Shown here: positions 1 to 9,021 of the stretch, one piece after another
How positions within the stretch are numbered: position 1 is the first letter of the stretch
Layout: each line of letters starts with the position of its first letter
NCBI RefSeq assembly: GCF_024168645.1
Contig: NZ_JALJWF010000001.1
Location: 1,789,001-1,853,000 of the forward strand
DNA length: 64,000 nucleotides
Direction of reading: 5' to 3'
DNA from: Pseudomonas sp. GGS8
GTDB lineage: Bacteria; Pseudomonadota; Gammaproteobacteria; Pseudomonadales; Pseudomonadaceae
Program-made: the position numbers and the translations under genes
Notes under the pieces: generated by a model
Database searches by the model: none
What the model saw: only the letters and a program-made list of their open reading frames with translations
What the model was told of the DNA's origin: nothing

Positions 1-383
1 TGCATTTCGCCACCGGAAACACTTTGCACCGGGCTGTCGATCACCTGCTCGGCGCCAACCTCCTTGAGGGCGGCCAAGGCCCGAGCGCGGTCCACGCCAG
101 GGACCAGACGCAAGAAGCGCAGCACCGACAGCGGCAGGGTCGGATCGACATGGAGTTTTTGCGGCATGTAACCGACGCGCAACTTCGGCTTGCGCCAGAC
201 GCTGCCACTGTCCGGCTTCAACAGACCGAGCACCGCGCGCACCAACGTGGTTTTGCCGGCGCCATTGGGGCCGATCAGGGTAACGATCTGCCCCGGCTCG
301 ACGCTCAGTTCGATGTTATCCAGCACGTTTTGCCCGGCAAAAGTGACGGCCACCTGCTCAAGGCGAATCAGCGCATTGCTCAT
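1..383 (-). CDS. znuC: Zinc ABC transporter ATP-binding protein ZnuC (N-terminal part, cut by window edge)
   Basis: This is the ATPase of the high-affinity zinc importer ZnuABC, acting on the cytoplasmic face of the inner membrane. Only about the first 127 codons are present and the gene runs off the left edge. Translation from the ATG at 383 gives an ABC start with a Walker A motif (GPNGAGKT) at about residues 38-45, which identifies an ABC ATPase. The substrate is inferred from context: its start overlaps the zur stop by one base (TGATG), and znuA lies on the other side of zur. The permease gene znuB is expected just outside the window. It is probably co-transcribed with zur and repressed by Zur-Zn. 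Confidence 0.93.
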   Translation of the reverse strand, partial: MSNALIRLEQVAVTFAGQNVLDNIELSVEPGQIVTLIGPNGAGKTTLVRAVLGLLKPDSGSVWRKPKLRVGYMPQKLHVDPTLPLSVLRFLRLVPGVDRARALAALKEVGAEQVIDSPVQSVSGGEM

Positions 384-865
384 CAAGCCCCCTGGCAACC
401 CGAGCAGAGACCGATGACCTCAACGGTCTGGGCCTCGACGATAAATCCGACATCCTTGGCGCTACCGATGATCGCGTCGCTGATGGACTTCTGCTCGAGC
501 TCGATGGCGGCATGGCATTCGCGGCAAATCAGGAACTGGCCCTGGTGGGCGTGTTCCGGGTAATTGCAGCCGACGAAAGCGTTCAGTGAGGAAATGCGGT
601 GTACCAGGCCGTTTTCCAAGAGGAAATCCAGCGCGCGGTACACAGTCGGCGGTGCGGCGCGACGGCCGTCCTGCTCGCTGAGCACCGCCAGAATATCGTA
701 GGCACCCAGCGGTTTGTGGCTTTGCCATACCAGTTCCAGCACCCGCCGGCGCAAGGCGGTCAGGCGCAGGCCCTGACGTGCGCACAAGGCATCGGCCTCA
801 GACAATGCGCTATGGACGCAATGAGAGTGGTCGTGGGGACGGCTGGCAATCGGTGTTTTAGGCAT
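383..865 (-). CDS. zur: Zinc uptake regulator Zur (Fur family)
   Basis: Fur-family metalloregulator of 160 aa that represses zinc uptake genes when zinc-loaded. The N-terminal half has the winged helix typical of the family ([14 protein letters not shown], then a [10 protein letters not shown] recognition segment). The C-terminal half has the dimerisation/metal region with a CxxC pair (CREC) near residue 117 and a second one (CSGC) near the C-terminus, which form the structural zinc site. A His-rich N-terminus (HDHSHCVH) is also visible. It is translationally coupled to znuC and divergent from znuA, which makes Zur more likely than Fur. The P. aeruginosa homologue was originally called np20. 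Confidence 0.93.
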   Translation of the reverse strand: MPKTPIASRPHDHSHCVHSALSEADALCARQGLRLTALRRRVLELVWQSHKPLGAYDILAVLSEQDGRRAAPPTVYRALDFLLENGLVHRISSLNAFVGCNYPEHAHQGQFLICRECHAAIELEQKSISDAIIGSAKDVGFIVEAQTVEVIGLCSGCQGA

Positions 866-891
866 GAGCGGCGACGAGTGTTGTGAGAGAC

Positions 892-904
892 GTTATTATG
901 TTAC
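892..904. promoter_or_regulatory. Candidate Zur operator between zur and znuA
   Basis: The bases GTTATTATGTTAC lie between the divergent zur and znuA genes. They match the AT-rich core of the gammaproteobacterial Zur box (GTTATAnnATAAC type) and form an imperfect palindrome. The position between the two transcripts would let one site repress both. This is assigned by eye from the motif and its place. Confidence 0.6.
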
Positions 905-931
905 CCGTTCTCGCCTCTTCGAGTGGTCATC

Positions 932-1852
932 GTGTCCCGACTTTTTTCTATCTTTGTCGCGTTTGTCGCAAGTTTTCTGCTGATCGGCTCAGCCCAAGCC
1001 GAAGTCAAAGTCCTTACCAGCATCAAGCCGCTGCAGCTGATTGCTGCTGCGGTGCAGGAAGGTGTGGCGATTCCGGAAGTGCTGCTGCCGCCCGGGGCTT
1101 CACCGCATAACTATGCTTTGCGCCCATCCGACGTACGGAAGGTGCAGTCGGTGGACCTGGTTTACTGGATCGGTCCGGACATGGAAGGTTTCCTGCCTCG
1201 CGTACTGAAAGGTCGTACGCTGCCCAGCGTCGCGGTGCAGGATTTGCCTGGTCTGAAACTGCGACGTTTCGCCGAAGACAGCCACTCCCACGCCGAAGAA
1301 GCCGATGAGCATGACCACGATCATCGCCCCGGCAGCCTGGATGCGCACTTGTGGTTGTCGCCGATCAACGCCCGCGTGATCGCCAGCAAAATGGCTACCG
1401 ATCTGAGTGCAGCCGATCCGGCTAACGCGGCGCGCTATCAGAGCAACCTCAAAGCCTTCGATGAGCGCCTGGATGCCCTGGACCTACGCCTGAAGGCTCG
1501 CCTGGCAGGGATCGCGAACAAGCCTTACTTCGTGTTCCACGAAGCCTTCGACTACTTCGAAGACGCCTACGGCCTCAAACACGCCGGTGTGTTCAGTGTC
1601 GCCGCCGAAGTGCAACCCGGTGCCCAGCACGTCGCGGCGATGCGCACGCGATTGCAGGAAGTCGGCAAAACTTGCGTGTTCAGCGAACCGCCGCTGCGTC
1701 CGCGCCTGGCAGAAACCCTGGTGGCCGGGCTGCCGGTGAAACTGGCGGAGCTGGATGCACTGGGCGGGTACACGCCAGCGACCGCTCAGGGGTATGAGCA
1801 GGTGCTGGAAAAGTTGGGGAATGATTTGGCGGGATGTCTGGAGTCGTTGTAA
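932..1852 (+). CDS. znuA: Zinc ABC transporter periplasmic binding protein ZnuA
   Basis: Cluster A-I (ZnuA/TroA) solute-binding protein that captures Zn2+ in the periplasm for ZnuBC. I chose the GTG at 932 because GAGTGG lies 5 nt upstream; a GTG at 923 is possible. The product is 306 aa. A signal peptide ends near SAQA. The expected zinc ligands are visible: His in PGASPHNY, His in DAHLWLSP, His in VFHEAFDYF, and a late acidic residue in LAELDALGG. A His/Asp-rich loop (SHSHAEEADEHDHDH) near residues 118-132 is the charged zinc-collecting loop that separates ZnuA from Mn-binding relatives. Divergent from zur, so likely Zur-repressed. Confidence 0.94.
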   Translation: MSRLFSIFVAFVASFLLIGSAQAEVKVLTSIKPLQLIAAAVQEGVAIPEVLLPPGASPHNYALRPSDVRKVQSVDLVYWIGPDMEGFLPRVLKGRTLPSVAVQDLPGLKLRRFAEDSHSHAEEADEHDHDHRPGSLDAHLWLSPINARVIASKMATDLSAADPANAARYQSNLKAFDERLDALDLRLKARLAGIANKPYFVFHEAFDYFEDAYGLKHAGVFSVAAEVQPGAQHVAAMRTRLQEVGKTCVFSEPPLRPRLAETLVAGLPVKLAELDALGGYTPATAQGYEQVLEKLGNDLAGCLESL

Positions 1853-1874
1853 CTCCAGCATCGGTGTCGCTCCC

Positions 1875-1939
1875 ATCGCGGGCAAGCCCGCTCCCACAGG
1901 GTTTGCGGTGATCCTTGTGGGAGCGAGGCTTGCCCGCGA
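1875..1939. repeat. REP-like inverted pair downstream of znuA
   Basis: Two oppositely oriented copies of a Pseudomonas REP-type palindrome (core GCGGGCAAGCCCGCTCCCAC) lie at 1875-1898 and 1916-1939 around a short spacer, forming a REPIN-like doublet. The second copy has one difference in its stem (GCGAGGC). It sits between convergent znuA and thrB, where it may act as a transcription end or gyrase/IHF-type site. The same core recurs near 22.15, 37.56 and 49.80 kb. Confidence 0.85.
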
Positions 1940-1944
1940 AGCTT

Positions 1945-2895
1945 TTAAAGGGCGAAAGGCAGCTGTGTATTGACCTTCTGCCGCTGCGCCAGCCGCAACT
2001 GAAACTCCATCGGATCGTGAATCAACACGTCCTGCCCAGCGAAAGACTCCGCCGCAATCAACCGCGACAACCAGAACCGCACGCACGCCACGCGCAGCAT
2101 GGTCGGCCACAGCTCCGCTTCGGCAGCGGTGAACGGTCGCAACGCGGCATAAGCGCCCAGCAACGCCCGAGCTCGCACGCCATCGACCTGCCCTTGCTCG
2201 TCCGAACACCAGTCGTTCAAGGCAATTGCCACGTCATAGAGCATCGGCCCTGAACAGGCGTTGTAGAAGTCGATCAACCCGGTCAGGTGCGTGCCTTCGA
2301 ACATCGCATTGTCGCGGAACAGATCCGCGTGGATGTTGGCCCGCGGCAGCGCCAGAATTTTCGTCTTCTGCTGCGTGATTTCGTCCAGGGCCCGTTGCAG
2401 CAAATCGCTTTGCTCGGCGTTCAGGTGCGAAAGCAACTGCGTGCCCTCTTCCAGCATCCAGTCCAGGCCGCGATCGGTTTTGCGCTTGATCATGTTGGCC
2501 TGGGTCGCCAGGTGCAAATGAGCCAGCAGCTCGCCGACCTGGGCGCAATGCTGCGCATTGGCGTCCTTGATGTGTTTGCCCGCCAGACGTGGCTGCAACA
2601 GCGCAGGTTTACCGGCCAGTTCACGCAGCGCAACGCCGTCGGTGGTGCGCAGGGCATAAGGCACTGGCAGGTCGGCGTCGTGCAGTACGTCGAGCAGTTC
2701 GATGAAGAACGGCATCTCCTGCACCGGACCGCGCTCGACCAGGGTCAGAACAAATTCGCCCTGCTCCAGGCTGATAAAGAAATTGGTGTTCTCGCTACCG
2801 GCGGCAATCCCCTGGAAATCAAGCAGGCGGCCGAGCCCGTAAGGGGCGAGAAAGGTTTCCAGCTCGGGCCGAGCCAGCGGGGTGAACACAGACAT
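1945..2895 (-). CDS. thrB: Homoserine kinase ThrB (APH-fold type)
   Basis: Phosphorylates L-homoserine to O-phosphohomoserine in threonine synthesis, in the cytoplasm. The 316-aa protein starting MSVFTPLARPELETFL has the usual length of the pseudomonad enzyme; a longer upstream reading adds 24 residues that do not look conserved. The fold is the aminoglycoside-phosphotransferase/choline kinase type, seen from the catalytic loop HADLFRDN and the metal motif LIDFYNA about 20 residues later. It is therefore not the GHMP-type ThrB of enterobacteria. It lies 58 nt downstream of the DUF2782 gene on the same strand and may share its transcript. Confidence 0.93.
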   Translation of the reverse strand: MSVFTPLARPELETFLAPYGLGRLLDFQGIAAGSENTNFFISLEQGEFVLTLVERGPVQEMPFFIELLDVLHDADLPVPYALRTTDGVALRELAGKPALLQPRLAGKHIKDANAQHCAQVGELLAHLHLATQANMIKRKTDRGLDWMLEEGTQLLSHLNAEQSDLLQRALDEITQQKTKILALPRANIHADLFRDNAMFEGTHLTGLIDFYNACSGPMLYDVAIALNDWCSDEQGQVDGVRARALLGAYAALRPFTAAEAELWPTMLRVACVRFWLSRLIAAESFAGQDVLIHDPMEFQLRLAQRQKVNTQLPFAL

Positions 2896-2953
2896 GGTTA
2901 AAACTGCCAGTACGGGCGCCGCGGTTGAGCCAGCGCCGATTGAAATTAAGAAA

Positions 2954-3244
2954 CTACTTCCACTCAAAGATTTTCCACGAGGGAATCAGCATATCCGGCT
3001 GATCCGAGCGGATATAGTTTGCATCCGTTCCGTCCGCACGTATCAGAAAGTACGGTTTTCCGACCTTCGGGGTGACCTTGATCGCGTACACGAAACCGTT
3101 CTGGCGATACTCCTGAATGGTTTTATCGCCTTCCGTGCGGATCGTTACTTCCGGGTCCGCCGAGGGCTTGTCATCCGCCGCCATGACAGCCAATGGAGTG
3201 ATTGCAAACAAGCCAGCCAGCAACAAGCGATTTAGTGTGCGCAT
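2954..3244 (-). CDS. DUF2782 small secreted protein
   Basis: A 96-aa protein with a clear signal peptide (about residues 1-22, ending AVMAA) and a short beta-rich mature domain (TIQEYRQNGFVYAIKVTPKVGKPYF...) typical of DUF2782, a family found beside polA in pseudomonads. The function is unknown; it should reside in the periplasm. It is divergent from polA, with 74 bp between start codons, and upstream of thrB on the same strand. Confidence 0.88.
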   Translation of the reverse strand: MRTLNRLLLAGLFAITPLAVMAADDKPSADPEVTIRTEGDKTIQEYRQNGFVYAIKVTPKVGKPYFLIRADGTDANYIRSDQPDMLIPSWKIFEWK

Positions 3245-3318
3245 GATAACCTTGTCCCTTTGTCGTCAACGGTCCCGCTATTCTAGCGCCGGACCCGCCG
3301 AAAAGGTTGATCCTGCTC

Positions 3319-6087
3319 ATGAGCCAAGCCCCCCTCGTCCTGGTGGACGGTTCTTCTTATCTGTACCGCGCCTTTCACGCGCTGCCACCGCTGACCACGT
3401 CCAAAGGCCTGCCGACCGGTGCGGTCAAGGGTGTATTGAACATGCTCAAGAGTCTGCGCAAGCAGTACCCGGACAGCCCGTTCGCCGTGGTGTTCGACGC
3501 CAAGGGCGGGACGTTCCGCGATGCGATGTTCGCCGAATACAAGGCCAACCGTCCGAGCATGCCTGACGATATGCGGGTCCAGATCGAGCCGCTGCACGCC
3601 AGCGTCAAGGCCTTGGGCTTTCCATTGCTGTGCGTGGACAACGTCGAAGCGGACGATGTGATCGGCACCCTGGCCCGCAGCAGTGCGGCCGCCGACCGGC
3701 CGGTGATTATCTCCACCGGCGACAAGGACATGGCGCAGTTGGTCGACGGGCACATTACCTTGGTCAATACGATGACCGGTAGCACGCTGGACGTGGAAGG
3801 CGTGAAGGAGAAATTCGGCGTCGCTCCCGAGCAGATCATCGATTATCTGGCCCTGATGGGCGATTCGTCCGACAACATTCCGGGCGTTCCGGGTATCGGC
3901 CCGAAAACCGCGTCCGGCCTGCTGGTCGGCGTGAACGGCGGCCTGACCGAGCTCTATGCACAGCTCGACATCGTCCCGACCCTGCCGATCCGCGGCGCCA
4001 AAACCCTGCCGGCCAAGCTCGAAGAGCATAAGGAAATGGCCTTTCTTTCTTATCGATTGGCAACCATCAAGATCGACGTACCGCTGGACTTCGGCCTCGA
4101 CGACCTGCATATGGGGCCACCGGATCACGACAAACTCGCCGAGCTCTATTCCCTGCTGGAATTCAAAAGCTGGTTCGAAGAGAACCAGCGCGATGCCAAG
4201 CGCTCGGGTCAGGACATCGTCGAGGTCGTCCAGGAGCAGCCGGGGGCCGCCGAAGCGAAATACGAAACCATCCTCGACCAGAAGCGCTTCGAGGCCTGGC
4301 TGGACAAGCTCGACAAGGCTCCCCTGATCGCCTTCGTCACTGAAACCAACGGCAGCGATGCCCAACACTCGCAACTGGTGGGCCTGTCGTTTTCTGTCGC
4401 GGCCAACGAAGCAGCCTACATTCCGCTGACCCATTCCTACATGGGCGTGCCGGAGCAGCTGGATCGCGACACCGTACTGCTGGCGTTGAAGCCGCTGCTG
4501 GAAAACCCGAACAAGCTGAAAGTCGGCCAACACGCGAAGTTCGACACCAATATCCTCGCCAATTGCGCCATTGGTGGCGATCAGAACAACGGGATTACTG
4601 TTCAGGGTATTGCCTACGACACCATGCTCGAATCTTACGTACTGGATTCGACGGCCACCCGCCACGACATGGATAGCCTGGCACTCAAATACCTGGGCCA
4701 AAGCAAGACCGACATCCAGGAGATCGCTGGCAAAGGCGTCAAACAGCTGACTTTCGACCAGATTTCCCTTGAACTGGCAGGCCCCTATGCCGCCGAAGAC
4801 GCCGATGTCACCTTCCGCTTGCATCTGGCCTTGCAGGAAAAACTGGCCGCGACGCCAAGCCTGGTCAACGTGCTCAACGACATTGAAATGCCGCTGATGC
4901 CGGTCCTGGCCCGTATCGAGCGCCAAGGCGCGCTCGTGGACGCCAACCTGCTGGGCATCCAGAGCGTCGAGCTGGGCGAGAAACTGGTCGCCCTCGAGCG
5001 TGAGGCCTTTGCCATTGCCGGGGAAGAATTCAACCTCGGCTCGCCGAAGCAACTGGGGGTGATCCTCTACGAAAAACTCGGTTTGCCCGTACTCAGCAAA
5101 ACCGCCAAGGGTCAGGCTTCGACTGCCGAAGCCGTGCTGGCCGAGTTGGCCGAACAGGACTACCCGCTGCCCAAGGTACTGATGCAATACCGCTCGCTGA
5201 GCAAGCTCAAAAGCACCTACACCGACCGCTTGCCAGAGCAGATCAACGCTCGCACCGGGCGCATTCATACGTCCTACCAGCAAGCCGTCGCAGCCACCGG
5301 GCGTTTGTCGTCCATCGACCCGAACCTGCAGAACATTCCGATCCGTACCGCCGAAGGTCGCAGGATTCGTCAGGCGTTCGTCGCGCCCAAAGGCTACAAG
5401 CTGCTGGCCGCGGACTACTCGCAAATCGAACTGCGGATCATGGCCCATCTGGCCAAGGACGAAGGCTTGCTGCACGCCTTCCGCAACAACCTTGATGTGC
5501 ACCGGGCCACGGCCGCAGAAGTGTTTGGCGTCGAGTTGGGCGCGGTCACCAACGATCAGCGTCGTAGCGCCAAAGCCATCAACTTCGGCTTGATCTATGG
5601 CATGAGCGCCTTTGGCCTGGCCAAGCAGATCGGCGTTGATCGCAAACAGTCCCAGGCCTACATCGACCGTTATTTCGCCCGCTATCCCGGCGTGCTGGAA
5701 TACATGGAGCGCACGCGTGCCCAGGCCGCCGAGCAAGGCTTCGTCGAAACCATCTTCGGTCGTCGTCTGTACTTGCCGGAAATCAACGCGAAAAACCAGG
5801 CCTTGCGCAAAGCTGCCGAGCGCACGGCGATCAACGCCCCAATGCAAGGCACCGCGGCGGACATCATCAAGAAAGCCATGGTGGCGGTGGACAACTGGCT
5901 GACATCGTCAGGCCTGGACGCCAAAGTCATCCTGCAGGTACACGATGAATTGGTGCTCGAGGTCCGTGAGGACCTGGTCGATCAGGTACGCGAGGAAATT
6001 CGCGTGCACATGAGCAACGCCGCCCAATTGGACGTACCGCTTCTGGTCGAGGTGGGCGTAGGCAACAACTGGGATGAGGCGCACTGA
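3319..6087 (+). CDS. polA: DNA polymerase I
   Basis: 922-aa Pol I, which removes RNA primers and fills gaps in replication and excision repair. The start [20 protein letters not shown] at 3319 is preferred over an upstream TTG. The 5'-nuclease domain spans about residues 1-290 ([28 protein letters not shown]). A 3'-5' exonuclease-like domain covers about 310-510, and the polymerase about 540-922 with motif A DYSQIELR (Asp699) and motif C VHDE (Asp876). In the exonuclease domain, Asp409 (KFD) and Tyr490/Asp494 (YAAED) are present, but the first motif reads FVTET (Val340, Glu342) where E. coli has FDTET, so a metal-binding Asp is missing and proofreading may be weak. The family assignment is certain. 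Confidence 0.98.
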   Translation: MSQAPLVLVDGSSYLYRAFHALPPLTTSKGLPTGAVKGVLNMLKSLRKQYPDSPFAVVFDAKGGTFRDAMFAEYKANRPSMPDDMRVQIEPLHASVKALGFPLLCVDNVEADDVIGTLARSSAAADRPVIISTGDKDMAQLVDGHITLVNTMTGSTLDVEGVKEKFGVAPEQIIDYLALMGDSSDNIPGVPGIGPKTASGLLVGVNGGLTELYAQLDIVPTLPIRGAKTLPAKLEEHKEMAFLSYRLATIKIDVPLDFGLDDLHMGPPDHDKLAELYSLLEFKSWFEENQRDAKRSGQDIVEVVQEQPGAAEAKYETILDQKRFEAWLDKLDKAPLIAFVTETNGSDAQHSQLVGLSFSVAANEAAYIPLTHSYMGVPEQLDRDTVLLALKPLLENPNKLKVGQHAKFDTNILANCAIGGDQNNGITVQGIAYDTMLESYVLDSTATRHDMDSLALKYLGQSKTDIQEIAGKGVKQLTFDQISLELAGPYAAEDADVTFRLHLALQEKLAATPSLVNVLNDIEMPLMPVLARIERQGALVDANLLGIQSVELGEKLVALEREAFAIAGEEFNLGSPKQLGVILYEKLGLPVLSKTAKGQASTAEAVLAELAEQDYPLPKVLMQYRSLSKLKSTYTDRLPEQINARTGRIHTSYQQAVAATGRLSSIDPNLQNIPIRTAEGRRIRQAFVAPKGYKLLAADYSQIELRIMAHLAKDEGLLHAFRNNLDVHRATAAEVFGVELGAVTNDQRRSAKAINFGLIYGMSAFGLAKQIGVDRKQSQAYIDRYFARYPGVLEYMERTRAQAAEQGFVETIFGRRLYLPEINAKNQALRKAAERTAINAPMQGTAADIIKKAMVAVDNWLTSSGLDAKVILQVHDELVLEVREDLVDQVREEIRVHMSNAAQLDVPLLVEVGVGNNWDEAH

Positions 6088-6195
6088 GCCGCCTGAAAAG
6101 ACGTATGTGCTGCGGCCTGGCGCCGCAACACATGACCAAGAGCTATAGAGCGGAAAATGACGACGATTATTTCCAATGGTTTTTGAAAATAGTCT

Positions 6196-6223
6196 GAACT
6201 AAATCCGCGAACCGCCACTCAGA
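6196..6223 (+). promoter_or_regulatory. Candidate AlgU (sigma-22/RpoE-type) promoter for the ErsA-like sRNA
   Basis: A -35-like GAACTA at 6196-6201 and a -10-like TCAGA at 6219-6223 are separated by 17 bases. This matches the extracytoplasmic stress sigma consensus (GAACTT, 16-17 nt, TCnnA). Transcription would begin near 6229, which gives an RNA of about 132 nt to the terminator. In P. aeruginosa ersA depends on AlgU. Confidence 0.6.
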
Positions 6224-6228
6224 GATAC

Positions 6229-6361
6229 TGAATGGCTGGTGAAGCCCTTCGATGCTCCTATGTTGTGTTAAGTGTTGGCAGATATCTGGACCCCGCCCTA
6301 GCGGTCCGGAACTTGAACCCCGGAACTTCTCCCTCCCCATACGAAGTCCGGGGTTTTTTTT
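6229..6361 (+). ncRNA. ersA: ErsA-like small regulatory RNA
   Basis: There is no coding sequence between polA and engB, but there is a compact transcription unit: an ECF-sigma-like promoter ending at 6223 and a strong intrinsic terminator ending at 6361. The predicted length is about 132 nt, the size of P. aeruginosa ErsA. That sRNA lies at the same place between polA and the engB homologue and is the positional counterpart of E. coli Spot 42. ErsA is an Hfq-associated, envelope-stress sRNA that controls algC, oprD and biofilm genes by base-pairing. C-rich single-stranded stretches (GGACCCCGCCC, CTCCCTCCCC) could be seed regions. Assigned from synteny, promoter, length and terminator. Confidence 0.75.
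6316..6361 (+). terminator. Intrinsic terminator of the ErsA-like sRNA
   Basis: The stem AACCCCGGA...TCCGGGGTT, extended by CTTC/GAAG, encloses a pyrimidine-rich loop and is followed directly by eight T residues at 6354-6361. This is a textbook rho-independent terminator. Confidence 0.85.
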
Positions 6362-6385
6362 GCCTGTCGATTTGTCTCGACAGCT

Positions 6386-7027
6386 TTACTCGGCAGCCTC
6401 GGCGCCCTTGTCCGCCAACTCCATCCAGCCCGCCAGTACGGTGTAGGCTTCTTCCAGCCCCATGCGTTTAGGGGCCGAAAACAGCTGGATTGTGACCGTA
6501 TCGCCCCATCCCTTGCGAATTTCCGATTGAACCTTGAGCAGCGTGTTTTTCGCTGCGCCGTAGGTAAGCTTGTCGGCCTTGGTCAGCAGAATATGCATCG
6601 GCATGCCGCTGGCGACCGCCCAATCGAGCATCAACAGGTCGAAGTCGGTCATTGGATGACGGATGTCCATCATCAGAATCAAACCTTTCAAGCTCTCGCG
6701 ACCGCCCAGATAAGCTTCCAGGTGACGCTGCCAGTGCATCTTCAACGGGATCGGTACTTTCGCATAACCGTACCCCGGCAGGTCGACCAGACGGCGTTCA
6801 TCGTCTAGCTTGAAGAAGTTCAACAGCTGTGTGCGACCCGGTGTTTTCGAGGTCCGCGCCAGACTGGCATGCGTCAGGGTGTTCAACGCGCTGGACTTGC
6901 CGGCGTTGGAACGCCCGGCGAAGGCCACTTCAAAGCCTTCGTCGTCGGGACATTGGTCGACTTTGGCGGCGCTGAGCATAAAGGTGGACTGTTGGCACAG
7001 ACCGAGGATGGGGTTTTTGAGTTGCAT
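6386..7027 (-). CDS. engB: Ribosome biogenesis GTPase EngB (YsxC/YihA)
   Basis: 213-aa TrmE-Era-EngA-YihA-Septin-like GTPase needed for large-subunit assembly and proper division. I start at the ATG at 7027 ([18 protein letters not shown]), which gives the usual family length; a 55-residue upstream extension is rejected as non-conserved. G-motifs in order are GRSNAGKS (G1, about residues 40-47), TPGRTQ (G2), DLPGYG (G3) and TKADK (G4), all intact. It is transcribed towards polA and the sRNA. The order polA-sRNA-engB matches other pseudomonads and E. coli (polA-spf-yihA). Confidence 0.95.
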   Translation of the reverse strand: MQLKNPILGLCQQSTFMLSAAKVDQCPDDEGFEVAFAGRSNAGKSSALNTLTHASLARTSKTPGRTQLLNFFKLDDERRLVDLPGYGYAKVPIPLKMHWQRHLEAYLGGRESLKGLILMMDIRHPMTDFDLLMLDWAVASGMPMHILLTKADKLTYGAAKNTLLKVQSEIRKGWGDTVTIQLFSAPKRMGLEEAYTVLAGWMELADKGAEAAE

Positions 7028-7218
7028 GGGATTTCCGATGTGGGCGGCGCCGGGAATGGACGCGGCAAGCAGTGTCGTTTCCGTTTCAGTGACGCCAGTA
7101 TATAATGCCGCAGATTTTGTGTGCGCTTTGTCCCAGCGTAGGATGAAGTTCACGAGAGCGATTGACCTTGATTGCGCACTAGAACGCAGCACGCTCTCAA
7201 CCCTGAAAAGGTCGTTTT

Positions 7219-7509
7219 ATGACGAAATGGCTGCTAGCTGCCGGTGTCTTGGTGCCGCTTTACAGCGCTCAGGCTACACAGGATCCGGAAGCTGTGTACA
7301 ACCGTGTTTGTGGTGCCTGTCATTCCGGCCAACTACCCATGGCGCCCCGCAAGGGCGATCAGGAAACTTGGACGCCGAGGTTGGCGAAAGGTATGGAGAC
7401 GCTGGTGCAACACGTGACCCAGGGTTTCAAGGCGATGCCGCCGCGTGGTTTGTGCATGGACTGCAGTGCCGAGGATTACCGAGCCATCATCCAGTGGATG
7501 AGCGAGTAA
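7219..7509 (+). CDS. Small c-type cytochrome (c5-like)
   Basis: 96-aa periplasmic monoheme cytochrome. A signal peptide covers about residues 1-19 (ending SAQA), followed by one heme-binding motif CGACH near residues 32-36. A conserved KAMPPRG supplies the probable Met axial ligand, and CMDC near the C-terminus is the extra disulfide typical of cytochrome c5. It precedes the cytochrome c4 gene by 46 bp on the same strand, so the two likely form an electron-transfer operon feeding terminal oxidases. A TATAAT at 7101-7106 in the upstream gap could be part of its promoter. Confidence 0.9.
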   Translation: MTKWLLAAGVLVPLYSAQATQDPEAVYNRVCGACHSGQLPMAPRKGDQETWTPRLAKGMETLVQHVTQGFKAMPPRGLCMDCSAEDYRAIIQWMSE

Positions 7510-7555
7510 ACCCGGTCCATAACTCTTTAACCCTTAGCCGTAGTTGGATTAGCTG

Positions 7556-8167
7556 ATGAACAAATTGATCGTGAGTCTGCTGTTGACCGTGGGGATCTCC
7601 GGCATTGCCCATGCTGCAGGTGATGCGACTGCTGGTCAGGCGAAAGCCGCAGTATGTGGCGCCTGTCATGGCCCGGATGGCAATAGCATGGCGCCTAACT
7701 TTCCGAAACTGGCAGGCCAGGGCGAGCGTTATCTGAACAAGCAGCTGCACGACATCAAGTCCGGCAAGCGCCAGGTCCTGGAAATGACCGGCCTGCTGAC
7801 CAACCTGAGCGATCAGGACCTGGCTGATATCGCTGCCTACTTCGCCAGTCAGAAAGGCAGCGTCGGTGCCGCCGACCCGAAAGTCGTGGCTCGCGGTGAA
7901 GCACTGTTCCGCGGTGGCGATTTGGCCAAAGGGCTGCCAGCGTGCACCGGTTGCCACTCGCCGAATGGTGCAGGCAACGCAGCTGCCGGCTTCCCGCACC
8001 TGGGCGGCCAGCATGCTCAGTACGTCGGCAAGCAACTGACCGACTTCAGAAAAGAAGAAGGTGGCCGGACCAACGACGGCGATACCAAACCGATGCAAAG
8101 CATCGCCAAAAAGCTGAGCGACGAAGATATCGCCGCAGTCTCCAGCTATATTCAAGGCTTGCACTGA
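7556..8167 (+). CDS. Diheme cytochrome c4
   Basis: 203-aa periplasmic diheme cytochrome. A signal peptide (about residues 1-20, ending AHAAG) is followed by two homologous domains, each with a heme motif: CGACH near residues 32-36 and CTGCH near 130-134. Met axial-ligand candidates are in SMAPNFP/LEMTG and KPMQSI. Length and duplicated architecture match cytochrome c4 (cc4), an electron donor to cbb3-type oxidases in pseudomonads. It is the second gene of the cytochrome pair and ends just before an intrinsic terminator. Confidence 0.93.
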   Translation: MNKLIVSLLLTVGISGIAHAAGDATAGQAKAAVCGACHGPDGNSMAPNFPKLAGQGERYLNKQLHDIKSGKRQVLEMTGLLTNLSDQDLADIAAYFASQKGSVGAADPKVVARGEALFRGGDLAKGLPACTGCHSPNGAGNAAAGFPHLGGQHAQYVGKQLTDFRKEEGGRTNDGDTKPMQSIAKKLSDEDIAAVSSYIQGLH

Positions 8168-8248
8168 GGCCTGCAATCGAGCGTTGCGAGCGATGTACAT
8201 CTCTTGCAACGTTAACACTCGATTAATCCGTCGATGCAAACATAAAAA

Positions 8249-8272
8249 GGGTAGCTTTGGCTGCCCTTTTTT
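8249..8272 (+). terminator. Intrinsic terminator after cytochrome c4
   Basis: GGGTAGC-TTTG-GCTGCCC (one G-T pair) is followed by six T residues at 8267-8272, about 80 bp after the cytochrome c4 stop codon. It closes the two-cytochrome operon before dsbA. Confidence 0.8.
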
Positions 8273-8365
8273 GTGGCTGCTGCCGTTACACTACAGAACT
8301 CAAGCCCGCCGGAATCTGTCTGAAAACAGGTCGCGCGAGGCGACCCAATTGTCCAGGAGTAAAGC

Positions 8366-9007
8366 ATGCGTAATCTGATCATCAGCGCCGCACTCGTCGC
8401 TGCCAGCCTGTTCGGCATGACTGCCCAAGCCGCCGAAAAACCTGAAGCGCCCTACGTCGAACTGAGCAATCCGGTCCCGGTGGCCGTGCCTGGCAAGATC
8501 GAAGTCGTGGAGCTGTTCTGGTACGGCTGCCCGCACTGCTATGCCTTTGAACCCGTCATTAACCCTTGGGTTGAAAAACTGCCTTCCGACGTGAATTTCG
8601 TGCGTATTCCAGCCATGTTCGGCGGCCCTTGGGATGCCCACGGCCAGATGTTCCTGACGCTTGAAGCCATGGGTGTCGAGAGCAAGGTTCATGCTGCGGT
8701 GTTCAATGCGATTCAGAAAGAACACAAGAAACTGACCGATAAAGAAGACATGGCGGACTTCCTGGCGACTCAAGGTGTAGACAAGGACAAGTTCCTGGCC
8801 ACCTTCGACTCCTTCGCCATCAAAGGCCAGATCAACAAAGCCAAAGAACTTGCAAAGAAATATGAAATCTCCGGTGTGCCTACCATGATCGTCAATGGCA
8901 AGTATCGCTTTGACATCGGCTCTGCCGGCGGCGCTGAACAAGCGCTGACACTGGCCGACCAACTGGTTGCCAAAGAGCGAGCGGCAACCAAGGCCGTCGC
9001 CAACTAA
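8366..9007 (+). CDS. dsbA: Thiol:disulfide interchange protein DsbA
   Basis: 213-aa periplasmic oxidase that introduces disulfide bonds into exported proteins and is reoxidised by DsbB. A signal peptide occupies about residues 1-22 (ending AQAA). The thioredoxin fold carries the active site CPHC at Cys55 and Cys58 inside WYGCPHCYAFEP, and the cis-Pro loop reads SGVPTMIV. An AGGAG ribosome site precedes the ATG. Spacing to the next gene is only 14 bp, so dsbA, the EEP-family gene and the diguanylate cyclase gene may be one transcript. Confidence 0.96.
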   Translation: MRNLIISAALVAASLFGMTAQAAEKPEAPYVELSNPVPVAVPGKIEVVELFWYGCPHCYAFEPVINPWVEKLPSDVNFVRIPAMFGGPWDAHGQMFLTLEAMGVESKVHAAVFNAIQKEHKKLTDKEDMADFLATQGVDKDKFLATFDSFAIKGQINKAKELAKKYEISGVPTMIVNGKYRFDIGSAGGAEQALTLADQLVAKERAATKAVAN

Positions 9008-9021
9008 GCGCGGCGACCGCC

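Noticed and set aside
3283..5847. 854-codon open frame on the minus strand inside polA
   Set aside because: It lies fully antisense to a certain polA gene and its protein has no recognisable motif; such long frames are a by-product of GC-rich third codon positions.
6364..6383. CTGTCGA-TCGACAG hairpin between the sRNA terminator and engB as an engB terminator
   Set aside because: On the minus strand it is followed by GC and an A-run rather than a U-run, so it does not fit an intrinsic terminator for engB.
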